DNA from: Apostichopus japonicus
Lineage: Eukaryota > Echinodermata > Holothuroidea > Aspidochirotida > Stichopodidae
Assembly: GCF_037975245.1 (NCBI RefSeq)
Contig: NC_092577.1
Location: 30,125,898-30,189,897, forward strand
Reading direction: 5' to 3'
Length of the DNA stretch: 64,000 nucleotides
This document shows, in pieces, positions 22,936 through 33,473 of the stretch. The position numbers and the translations under genes are program-made. The first letter of the stretch is position 1, and each line of letters begins with the position of its first letter. Under the pieces are notes generated by a model, which was not told where the DNA came from, did no database searches, and saw only the letters and a program-made list of their open reading frames with translations.

Positions 22936-23724
22936 TCCTTTCGAGTACGTAGGGAGCACAGTTTTACTGTAGGTGTACAAAACAGTTGATTTTGTTGTCC
23001 AAAATGGTAGTTAGTAGATCTGCTAGTAGTAATAAGCTAAGGTATTTCGCAAAAATATGTGGAGGAGTGATCCACCATAGCCCCCCCCCCCCCCCTAGAC
23101 AAATATGAGACACATAGGAAGGGAAGAGAAAGGAGGTTTGGGTTGAATGCTTTTTTTTTTTTAGATCTTTTCTGGCTTTAATATAATTGTCTGATTGCAA
23201 GATTAAAAATACTTCTAAAATTCCTTCATTTTCTTAAAATTAAGTAAAAGGAATATTGCTCTGTTTTCTTTTCCCTAAATTATTCATTTCCTGGTATTCT
23301 TTTTCACCACCTGCCTCCCTAAAGACAACTCAATAGAAATTAGCAGAATTTAAGGAAAGAATATCCCACCAAATTTTTCTTCTTCTTAGGGCTTCAATTA
23401 TTAAAACGATCATTTTAAATAATCAGTGTTGCATGCATCATCTATTGATTAAACTGCTTTAGGTCTTGTCAACCCATCTGTAAAAACAATTAATCCATAT
23501 TTTAACATCAACATACATTAATTACACATTTTTTATTTAAAACATTAAGAACAGGCAAGATAATATGCCAATGGGAAGAAGGTGGTGTGTAGGCGGGGAG
23601 GGAGGGGAGGGGAGGATTTGGAAGGTTGGAATATTATCACTCTTTAAGGTATTTAGTAAAGTGAAAGATAATATATTTTTTTAATGGGAGAAATTTAGGT
23701 CAGAGTTGAAATATAATTGAGCTA

Positions 23725-24530
23725 CTTTTATCCTCTTCTATATGTCATTAAATAATAAATTTAAATAAAAAAGAGAAAACTAAAAACAAAGAAGAGAAGT
23801 AATGGATTAAATTGTGGTTCGTTCAGTTGGCGTAATAAACTGTCAGACAATGGTGGTAAAGTTTAACTGTCAGCTGCTTGGAGAGGAGATATTTAAATTG
23901 CTATCTAGGATCTGCTAGGACCGAAACTTTACCCAAACCAAACTTAATATGCAAAATATGTCATTCAGTACTGCCAATTAGTAAAATATATCAAATTTCT
24001 GCAGTGCTTCTTTTAAATACTTTAATATTCTTATTTTACTTCTTTGGACACTATTAATTCAAGCTGGGTGCATGGAAGCAACATTCTAAGATAGGCAGGG
24101 ATCTGATGAAATGGATGTTAGCAAACTTATCCAAACCAGAGCTTTAGCATAACGTGTTAAATAGTTGAATATATAATGTGAAACCCAGACTAAGCTATAG
24201 TTAAGGAAATATTACTATGTGTATATAGAGCTCAATTTATTATTTTTTTTCTTGAACTATGGAAATTATCAAAGACATCATAAATTAAAAAACCTTAAAA
24301 TTACTTCAAATATCTTGCTTATTAAGCTTTTCTTTAAACTCTGTACGTCATTAAATCAAACAAAAAGTAAATAAAAAAGTAAAAACGGAGAAGAAAAATA
24401 ATGGATTAAATTGGGGTTCGTTCAGTTGGCGTAATATACTGTCAGAAAATGGTGGTAGCGTTTAACTGTCAGCTGCTTGGAGATGAGATATTTAGATTGC
24501 TATCAAGGACTGAAACTTACCCGAAACAAG
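23725..24530. repeat. Direct duplication of about 200-240 bp, 600 bp apart
   Basis: 23725-23960 and 24330-24530 share GTTCGTTCAGTTGGCGTAAT (23817 and 24417), TTTAACTGTCAGCTGCTTGG and flanking AAAGTAATGGATTAAATT, with scattered differences. It may be a local duplication or two copies of one element. No coding content. Confidence 0.8.
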
Positions 24531-25362
24531 CTAAGATGCAAATTACAAGTTTCAAACATGGCTCACGGCTATATCAATACAGACTTTTCATCAGGATTTC
24601 TTTTGGATTATAATTATAATTATAATTATGATTCTTATATTTTAATGTTTGTTTTTTCCATTTTGCATGATACACTCAATGACACAGTTATTTACACGCA
24701 ACTTTATATTGAGTTATAACGAGCCAAAAGACATATGTCAAGACCTATTTGCTATTCTATTTTTAGATTTATACTACAGATTATTATTACTAGAATTTTT
24801 TCTCCATAATCGATTTACACCTACGCATTTTTTTTTATCAAGTAATGTGACCTCGATTTAATCATAACAGAATAAAACACAGATTACTGTAAGCCTGCCT
24901 ATTATTAAATTTTGTGGGGAAGTGGTTTTTATCTTGCTGGTATATCAAATACATCGAAACTAACCAAAAAATAATAAAGACGAACATTTTTTGGTTACAT
25001 CTCTGTTGCTTTCTTACAAATTAGCTGGAAATTTATGGGGTTTTTTTTCCAAAAAAAGAAGAAAATGTCTTTTTCAATAAATTGATATTGTACTTCCTTA
25101 TTGAAGTAACTGAGTAAAAAAAAAAAAAAAAAACGAAGAAAAAAAATGAAAAAAAGATTTTTTTTTATAAATTGGGCTGTGATAAATATTTTCGTATAAT
25201 TGTAAACAACGTTTAATTTGATCTGTTTTCTGTTATTATGGCATACTACACCTCAAGCTATTTACAAGTTTGATGATGTTCACCAACCTAACAAACTGCC
25301 TTCACAGTGCATATCAATGCATAATAGGCCTATCATATGCTAGTATCTAACTGACAGCTTAA

Positions 25363-25934
25363 AGGATTGGTTCAGTTGTCATACATGTTTATGTTATATG
25401 AAAGAGGACAATAAAAGAAACACAATGGTGAAAAAACTGTTCAAATATCTTTTGCGGTTAAAGAGATATTCAAGTGTAAAGTTTTATCAGATCGTGTAGA
25501 AACTGCTGAAATCTGACTAGCTGTGATGTCACATCCTCACATTCCTGAAAAGTCTTTGTTTTTCTCTCTAAACATTTTGTGAGATTTCATGACTTTCAAC
25601 CAAAAGATATGTCAGGAGATCTCATATTTGTCAAAGGAAGTATTTGAGATTAAACACATCTGAAGAATTTTTGATTATATTATTTTCAAATGTGTTAAAA
25701 AATGTAAATAATTTTTAAAGAAATATATTCACACATGTTAAGGAAGTGAGGATGTGATATCACACCCTCACAATAAGTCTTTCTACACCAGTCATTTTCA
25801 AAGAAATTTTGATATCTTCAAAGTGTCATATCTCCTTAACAGAGCATGCTGTCATGGTAGTTTCTTCACTGTTCTTTTTGTCTTTTTGTGGTCTTTCATA
25901 CAAAATAGACATGTCAAACACCTGAACCAATCCT
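25363..25934. mobile_element. Foldback DNA element flanked by TTAA
   Basis: The ends are AGGATTGGTTCAG and CTGAACCAATCCT, perfect inverted termini, each bordered by TTAA (25359-25362 and 25935-25938). Similarity between the two arms continues, with gaps, for about 200 bp (for example GATGTCACATCCTCAC inside the left arm against GTGAGGATGTGATATCACA in the right). TTAA duplication is typical of piggyBac-type insertion, but the termini are not the usual CCY form. A TA duplication with longer termini is an alternative. No transposase. Two ORFs inside are chance. Confidence 0.75.
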
Positions 25935-26159
25935 TTAATGACAACTCTAGAGTATGTTATGTTTGAACGTGAATGGCAAAATTAGGAAGTACATATTACG
26001 ACGACCGTTGTCTGTCCGTCCTTCTGTTTTTTCAACTTCTTTCATTCCTTTCATTTGTTAATATCGAGTGTGCCATGCTGGGTATAACCCCTCAGGTGTA
26101 TTTAATGTATATGTAGATGTGACGATATAACCTGCAGCAGAGTTAACCTCAACCTGAAA

Positions 26160-26545
26160 ATTGATTCAAAGATGAGATCCCGACTCGTTTCTTCCGTCTC
26201 GGATCACCGTCGGGACGTAATAAACTTGACTGCAGAAATCGTTAGACGCAGCCGTCAGTCTATCTCTCCGCGGCGCCCTCTGGCGAAAAGGGCGAATATG
26301 TGACACATTGTGTAAACATTCATCACTTTTCGGCGATCTGCATGTCTATAATCCTCAGATGAACCATGTACGAAACCGTCGTCGTGCGGGCGACCCGGTT
26401 TGAGCCCCGGGATGTCGCCGAAAAAATGTACGCGCAGTAGGCGATCCGTGAGAGAGAGAGATTAATTGATAAAGGCTCAGATATTCACCGTGTGGATGGC
26501 GGCGGTGATGAATGTTCGTCGAAGCATTCATCATCCAGGACTTTC
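26160..26545. other. CpG-rich patch in an otherwise AT-rich intron
   Basis: About 390 bp with many CG dinucleotides (CCGTCGGGACG, CCGCGGCGCC, CGTCGTCGTGCGGGCGACCCGG). No open frame with family similarity. It may be a regulatory region or remnant exon. It contains the CTCF-like word annotated separately. Confidence 0.5.
26273..26285 (-). promoter_or_regulatory. Possible CTCF-type site
   Basis: GCGCCCTCTGGCG on the plus strand reads CGCCAGAGGGCGC on the minus strand, close to the CTCF core CCA(C)CAG(A/G)(G)GGCGC. It is a single short match inside the CpG-rich patch, judged by eye only. Confidence 0.3.
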
Positions 26546-27204
26546 TATGTATTAAGTCGCACCTTTACTGCTCTTCGATGCAAGAGGAGGAATCTTGGTT
26601 AATATACCTGTATGATCTAAAGGTCTACGTTCATGATTAGGCTAATGCATTAACAGTCCGTGACAGTTTCCAATGTGATTTCTCACTAACTCTTCAGGAC
26701 AATACATGCTATCATGACAATGTCATGGACATGCAGCTGTGCATCTAATGTCATTGAAAAGCATCACTGAAACGCAATTTTTCTTCTAGCTGTGGACGGA
26801 TGAGAGCAAAATCGCAGGGAATATTTTTGTATTGCAGGGTTGTAACATTTCAATCGTGACAATTTTTCACCCAATCTGGGTTAAGTACTTTAGCTACATA
26901 AAAGATGTAAGTTTCCATGTTTTAAGTATTCGATCAATTGCACTAAAGACCTGCACAAAGGTATACCGCATTAGGAGAAACATTCATGGGGTGTCATTTT
27001 TCAGGGAATCCCATATTGATCATAGCTTATTTTCACACTTTTATATCCTTAAAATCTTTCACAATTCTATTTTCTTCAGACAAATTTCAATACTGACACT
27101 GTTTTGGAGGCAATGTCTTTGTCAACAGCAAGAGACAAATTAAAAAAAAATGTGTGCACAACACCTTCAGCAAATGATGTAGCAAGAAAATTAATCAATT
27201 ATTT

Positions 27205-27382
27205 TTATGCTCATGAATATGCATGTTGTGATTTATTTTTGAAATGAACATCATGCATATTCATGTCTGCCCAACACCTGCTGTAATGTTTTATACTGAG
27301 CATAAAGTAAATTATGGTTTATGCTCATGAATATGCATGTTGTGATTTGTTTTTGAAATTAACATCATGCATATTCATGAAA
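27205..27382. repeat. Two copies of a 60-bp palindromic unit
   Basis: ATGCTCATGAATATGCATG...CATGCATATTCATG occurs at about 27208-27263 and again at 27321-27380, 113 bp apart. Each copy is an inverted repeat with arms of about 16 bp around TTGTGATTT-TTTTTGAAAT. The two are over 90% alike, so the duplication or its conservation is recent. Confidence 0.85.
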
Positions 27383-28754
27383 ATGGCATAATGTACACCC
27401 AATTATCCACATTTTAATTTGCTGACAAATTATCCAATAGATTATTGTTCTAGATTATAAACTGCACAGGGAAATTATATAAAGCTTTCCATTGTTGATA
27501 AAATGTATTTTCCTTGAGATATATATATGCTCTTAAACTATAATGTGTTGGTTTGTTTCATAAATTAATATGTAGTTATAAAGCAGAAGGACTGATTTGA
27601 ACCGTTTGCATCGAAATAGGTCAAATTATATACAGCCTACATATTATGTTACAAACAATAGCAGCATGGGGTCGTTCTTATTTGTCATTTAAATTAGGTA
27701 ACAGGCAAATGTCAACTAATCGAATCGTTTCGTAGAAAAAGAGATAAGTCAAAGAGAATCATACAAAACAACATATTCCACTACTATAGTTAACTTTAAG
27801 TAAATCAGGTGCCTGCTGGAAGCCAAAAACGGTTACTATGACGATCGACACATATTCAAAAAAATGCACAGATTCTCAGCTGTTTAAAATTATAATCGAG
27901 TCACAGCTGTCGGCCAATGCCCTTTGGAAAATTTGATAATATTGTTGTTCGAAATTTTAATAAATATGTCACCTAGATATACAAAAATGGTTAAAAGGCA
28001 CCATTTTCAGCTTTCGTTTCGTTCGCTTGACTGTTAAGAGGTTAAGTGATATGCTATGGCATCGGCAGCTCTCATCAAACTATCAGCCCCTGCAGAGAAT
28101 TCTCTCTTTTTGTTCCCTTTCAATTGACGCTACTTTTGATCGGCCAACGACTCCTTGCACATTAATTAAACTTACACCTACGGGATGAAATATCATCAAC
28201 AAGTAATTGAATACAACACCTTAATAGACCAAATTCAAAATTTCAATGAAAATGTGAAGAAGACAAAATAGGGAAAAATAAATAGGGAAAAACTGGGCTT
28301 TGTGATCACTCTGAATTTTAATTAGAAATGAGGAATTAAAGAGATTTTAATTATCATAAGACAGATGGGAAATTTTTTTCAGATGCCTAGTAAAAATGAG
28401 TTTTGTATTTGTCGCAATCCGGTAGTATGAACCTACAGATGAGGAAAATGAAAAAACAAACCAAAAATAGAATTCATAGTCTGCCACAATGGCACACGTA
28501 GGGGTACGATAAAGGTTACCATAGAAACGATATTTTAAGAGACATTTATATGGTATAATCCGTGGCATAGACACTCGATTCTCATGTGTTGTTTATTACG
28601 CACAAATCTGTTGCCAATGCGAGCTTGATTGATATAAACAGTTTCGCATACATACTTGTGGAAGGCATGATAATTCCAGTTTTACAAATATGTCACAAAC
28701 AGATCGCAATGGTATTAGTTAACCAGGCAATGTTTCCATATCTCATTTTGTGGG

Positions 28755-28813
28755 ATGGGTTAGTAAGAGAGAAGGGAATCTTAGCTAAGATCCCCTTCTC
28801 TTAACCCATCCTA
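28755..28813. repeat. Hairpin-forming inverted repeat
   Basis: GGATGGGTTA..AAGAGA..AGGG.ATCTTAGC pairs with TAAGAT.CCCTTCTCTTAACCCATCC, giving a stem of about 27 bp with small bulges and almost no loop. It could be a decayed foldback element, or a transcribed hairpin. Confidence 0.7.
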
Positions 28814-31800
28814 CAAACATATAATTCACGTTTCCAACCGATAACACCTGGTTTCAAGCTTAAATTAGCAGAAATGTCTGGAATATTTCGATAAAGGTTG
28901 CCATAGAAATTATTAAGGCTAAATTCCTACTAAGGACAGTATTAAGTATCAAGCACAGGTGTTTGCATTTTCCTCCGCTCTCCCCTTGCAGCTTAGGCTC
29001 AAGCAGTTTTGCGATGTAAAGAATCACTAACAACATCAAGGTTGAAAGGCTGCCTCAAAACATCTTTGAGACACAACCATGGATGCGAAAAAGCCAACAA
29101 TTTAGCCAAGTGGCTGGAGGTGTTTACTATCAATGATCAAGAGACCTAAAATGGAACGACGTTCAACTGTGCGCAAACTTACGCATTTTAAAGCTTCCAG
29201 TTTTTCGGTTACGTTAATTAATGTGTCGATCCTCATTTTATGTTTCCCCCGTCTCGAGGAAACCTGCTTCCTTAAACTTTTCTCAGCGAGGATCTAAATA
29301 CCTCCCGCTGGTCCCCTCTGCTTTTGTTGTTCCCTTTTCACGAAGGCAGAGATGCGATGCAGCTCTTAATCTTCGCAGCTTAACACGAGTCGGAATGACA
29401 AATTGCGTCTGACGGCATGCGAGGAAGGGCCGTTCACCTTTCAAAAGGTGAGAATCGAGCCGAGCCGCGATAATAGAATGATTCGGCTGTAGAACGTACA
29501 CGATGCCATTGACTGCACCTGCAGTTAAGAGTGCCGACCCTCCACAAGGTTCTTTTACTCAAGGTGGTGCAATGCTGTATGAAAAAATTCTCTATGCTTG
29601 TTGAGAAAGCGCTGGAGAGGAGGCCATTCTCGGGTTTGGCAATAATGACAGACGACAGAGACAGAATTTTGATTGCCTCGGAAAACTTGGTCAAAATTCA
29701 AGACTTTGATCTTTACAAAAAATGAGGCAATTTAAGCATAATTCATGAGATGGAATAAACTTTACGACAATAAATATCAATTTCCATGTTTTGTTGGATC
29801 TTCAGCCTGGAAGATTCGCTGTTGAAATTTATGTTTTTAAAAAAAAAATATTTATTGAGAAACTTTATGGGATGTATCTATCTATCTGTAGCAGGAGAAC
29901 ATTGTGTGAAATGCTATGTAAAGGTAGTCAGTATAGGCCCCAAGTTATAGCACGCTATAATTGCTAGAGGTTTTCAAAAAGTACTTTCCTTGAGATCTTT
30001 TCTTGCCAAATCGTTCTCAGACATTTTTAAGGAACACACAAAGATGACTGAATGTCCCAGTGAGGAAAAATTTCCTCCAAGGTTGTTATTAAAAAAGTTT
30101 AAGAATTTTAACCAAAGGTGACCATATTTGAATATCTAGCATATTTGGGACCAATACAGCATACCTTTAAGGCGACAAAGCCTATTCATTGAAAATATGA
30201 AAATTTTAAAGGTTGGGGACCATGTAACAAAATCTATAGACAGGTAATATTCTAGTAAAAAGAGAGATATAATCTTCGTTTCATATGTTTTGAAAATTAT
30301 CTCTGTTTTTCTTCAGTATTACACACAAGTCGTTAATCCACAAATGAAGATATTACTGTTACAATTATGATGAGCCAAAAATGTTTTTAATAATTGTCGA
30401 ATTAGGGACTCATTTACCAGTTATGACAACATGCCCGATATTGTCTCACTTTCTGCGAGAAAGTCAATAATGTTATTTATGTAAAAGGAACTTTAATCTT
30501 TAGGAGAACATATGTGATGACGCCCCCCCCCCCCAATGTTTACTCACTGGAATCCAGTGAAAGTAGGCTTTTGTCTAGAAAACAATCATATTTGAAGCTT
30601 TAACGAGATGTTAAATGAAGGTATTTTCATGAAGCATCTGTTGAATATTGCTGTCCACACTTTAAACTGTCGCACATTGTTGGTGACCTGAAACAGCGCT
30701 TAACTTAATGAGATAACGACTTTACTTGTTATAAATATTTCTATCAAGTTTGTAAATCAATTTAAATGTCATTGACAGCTACAGGAAAAGAGATAATATC
30801 ATTTTTCTCATATCCTGCAAAAACATTGAAAAAATTAATTTATGGATTGTGCATTATTTAAGCTAACATCAAGTCAGCCCAAAAATAACCCAATAAAACA
30901 ACCCAATTAAAAGATGGAAATTTAAATTCAAATTTTTGAGAGGAAATTACCAATATTCTCATTTACCTATTTTTTTTTTTTTTTTGCTTTTATAATCACT
31001 CCTTGTTCCTCTTTTGAATTTTTAACAGACATATATGTCACCATGACGACCAAGACCACGGATATGAATACACCCCCCCCCCCCCCGTGGGCGATATACT
31101 CTTGAAGACACAGATATGTCATTCATGGATAAAAAAGCAATAAGTAGAAAAAATAGTTGAATTCAATTAAACTCATAACTATATGAAAACTGCACACATC
31201 AACTCTCAGTAGCTCGTCTTAGTGCACACACGCCCTCAACTTCACACACATCATTCAAAGAGATGCCCCATATGCAATATATACACCAGTGAGGCTAGAT
31301 TCTTTCTTTCGCAATATTTTAGCATCGATTCATCCGATTGACTTCAAACTTGCTGTCATTTAGTAGACGACAACTACGTTACTTTTAAGTTGTGATAATT
31401 AACAACTTGTTTAGTATATTTACGGATAGAACGGGAATGGAGAGATTTTTTTGTTTTCTCTTCTCTCTTTACATTCTCTTTAGATATTTACATTTTACAG
31501 TGTCACTAAACTCTAGAAAACAAGCAGTGAATAACTTTGAAAGCTATACGGACAAAAAATCCATCAAGCATCGAAAAGTTACGGTAACAAAGTTCATTTG
31601 TCTACAGTATATTGTAACTGCTGGACTTTTTCATATTCACAGCAATTCTAGAATGCAATATTTAAAAAGTGATGTGAGATGGTAACACTGAGTCGCTTTC
31701 TCAACACTGATCGCCAGCAAAAAATTATTTTCAAATGTGATAAACTGATGGAAATTATACGTCAAAAAAGCTGGTTGTGATGAAACCTGATGAACCCCCC

Positions 31801-32264
31801 AACCCCCCTCCCCCCCAAGAGAAAAACCGTTCAGAGACATTGAGGAGTGTAAATTATCAACAGAAGGTGCTTTTATATAGCATGGCTTTAAATGCATCTA
31901 GAAGTTTGACCATAAATAACCATCAACTGGACATTTTACTACAAATAGGAAAATGCTACTAGCGATATGTGCCACCTATTTCCTGGTGACTCTTGCTGTA
32001 TTCCTTGGAGTGTCTGATGAGGGGAGGGGACAAAGCGTGAGAAAGGGAGGGGTGTGAGTTGGGGGGGACATCAGGTGAGGTCATATGTCGCAGGACATTA
32101 GTCCTTAAAAAGACATAATTAAGGCAGAGATGAGACATTTCTCTTACCTTGGCCAAGACCTAAAGCTAATGTCTAAGCAACTGGGAAAGGTATCAAAGAA
32201 CATATGTTATTCTCCATAATATGGTTCGACGAAGAAAACCTGATTGCTCTGATTGTCTACGAAC

Positions 32265-32440
32265 CTGTCTGTGGGCCCAAACAACTGAGCCAAGTAACTT
32301 CCAGGAATTGCCTCGCCGGTCTAATCTAACCAGCCTCAATATCTGGATGAACCTAAGGCCGGGCAGGGCCGGTTTCATAAATTTAGCGTGGCTGCTGCCA
32401 ACGACGATGATTAGTGAAGAAGCTGTGGCAACAACAATAT
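32265..32440 (-). CDS. KCNQ: KCNQ-type K+ channel, exon with S3-S4 voltage sensor
   Basis: 176-nt exon. Acceptor ctcccttgcag|AT is entered in phase 1, so the split codon G|AT gives the conserved S3 Asp (residue 76). Donor AGACAG|gttcgt leaves in phase 0. S3 reads DIVVATASSLIIVVGSS. S4 follows as LPGLRFIQILRLVRLDRRG, then the S4-S5 linker NSWKLLGSVVWAHRQ. The pattern LRF-QILR-VR-DRRG--WKLLGSVV-AH is the KCNQ S4/S4-S5 signature. The outermost S4 arginine (KCNQ1 R228 position, normally ALR-LRF) is Pro here, so one voltage-sensing charge is missing. The other basic positions and the Gln at the third are kept. A plus-strand ORF over the same bases is an antisense shadow. Confidence 0.96.
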
Positions 32441-33346
32441 CTGCAAGGGAGATGAATAAACCCAAAAATATTGGGAGAAAAAGAACAAAAAAAGGAGGTG
32501 AATTTCACAAATTTATTCCCCCCCCCCCTCCCAAAAAAAAAATACATCATTGTATATAAAGTGGGTCAATAGAATATTCTATGGTGGCCAGAATCAACAA
32601 CATTTCTTAGAACTGGTTAAAACAATCGGTTTTTTCTGTTTTTTTTTAATTAATTATTTCCTCCTCTTCTTCTTTCTGTTCAGAAAGTGGCCTGCTTGAC
32701 AAGCCTACAAAGTTTTCATTTAGTTCACTACCACCCTGGGTCATCAGGTGTCTCTGAAAAGTATTTTCTCCCCCCCCCCCCCTATTAAGTTTTGAAAATT
32801 TGCCATGAGTAATTTGGACATGATGTGACCCATTCCGTTTGACCCCTTCCTATTGCTAAGCAGACAAATAGTCTGGAGGTCCCAGCTGCCCCCTTCGTGG
32901 CCTTCTTCTGCTGATGACCTACCTTCCTGGAGGGAAATACTGACCGGTTCTAATATATCTTTGCTTCTATACCGTCCAGGTTCCCATTTCCAAAAGGCAA
33001 TTCAAAAATGTTGTTTTACCCCATGTGAGCATGTCCTGTGGTATCAACTTCTCTTTTATACTCATTCCTTTAATCCTCCCCCTTCCCTCCCTCCCCCCCA
33101 CCCTCCCCATCAGTAAATACAATGGCAGTTTATTCAGTACTCTCTCCCATCGAGTAAATTACATTTGCTTTGTCAGCCTCTTTTGCTGTTTTTTTTGTGA
33201 ATGATAGAAAAGTATGTAAGCATAAATCTAACTCCTGCTGCTCGATCAAGTGTGGATTGCTAAAAAAGATATTTATCACCCCCACCATTCTTGGATGGGG
33301 GGGAGGTCCTTTAATTTATTTTGAAGAGATAAAATAATTGACTTAC
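32441..33346 (-). other. KCNQ intron between S2-S3 and S3-S4 exons
   Basis: 906 bp, gtaagt...cccttgcag. C-runs at 32518 and 32770. Nothing else seen. Confidence 0.9.
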
Positions 33347-33473
33347 CTAAAACGACCAGAGGTCTCCGAATGAACCTTAACCTTCCTGAGAAACCTTGAT
33401 ATCTGCTTCGGCAGCCTGCGGACCAGACTCTTAAAATGCATTCTGTACTTAGAACAAAAACTAACCCCACCTC
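33347..33473 (-). CDS. KCNQ: KCNQ-type K+ channel, exon with S2 and S2-S3 linker
   Basis: 127-nt exon, the length I recall for the matching vertebrate KCNQ exon. Acceptor is ttctcag|GAG and donor TTAG|gtaagt; phase 0 in, phase 1 out. Residues 34-75 start EVGLVFVLSTECILRVWSAG and continue CRSRYQGFSGRLRFIRRPLV. The S2-S3 signature W[SA]AGCRS-Y-G--GRL-F-R-P is diagnostic of KCNQ. Both S2 acidic residues (equivalent to KCNQ1 E160 and E170) are present. The phenylalanine expected in the S2 gating-charge transfer centre (KCNQ1 F167) aligns with Leu, which is unusual. The basic S2-S3 linker is a known PIP2-interacting region in the family and its Arg-rich pattern is retained. Confidence 0.95.

Larger units (their letters stand above)
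20345..32264 (-). other. KCNQ intron between S4 and S5 exons
   Basis: The largest fully bounded intron, about 11.9 kb, gttcgt...ttccag. It contains a LINE fragment, a 600-bp-spaced duplication, a TTAA-flanked foldback element, a CpG-rich patch, two palindromic 60-bp units and a hairpin at 28753, annotated separately. The remaining stretches (20.4-22.4, 29.0-32.2 kb) are AT-rich with C-runs at 30522, 31072 and 31796. No exon seen. A donor beginning GTTC (not GTAAG or GTGAG) is slightly unusual. Confidence 0.8.

Noticed and set aside
32221-32559. 112-codon plus-strand ORF
   Set aside because: Antisense to the S3-S4 exon; no family match.
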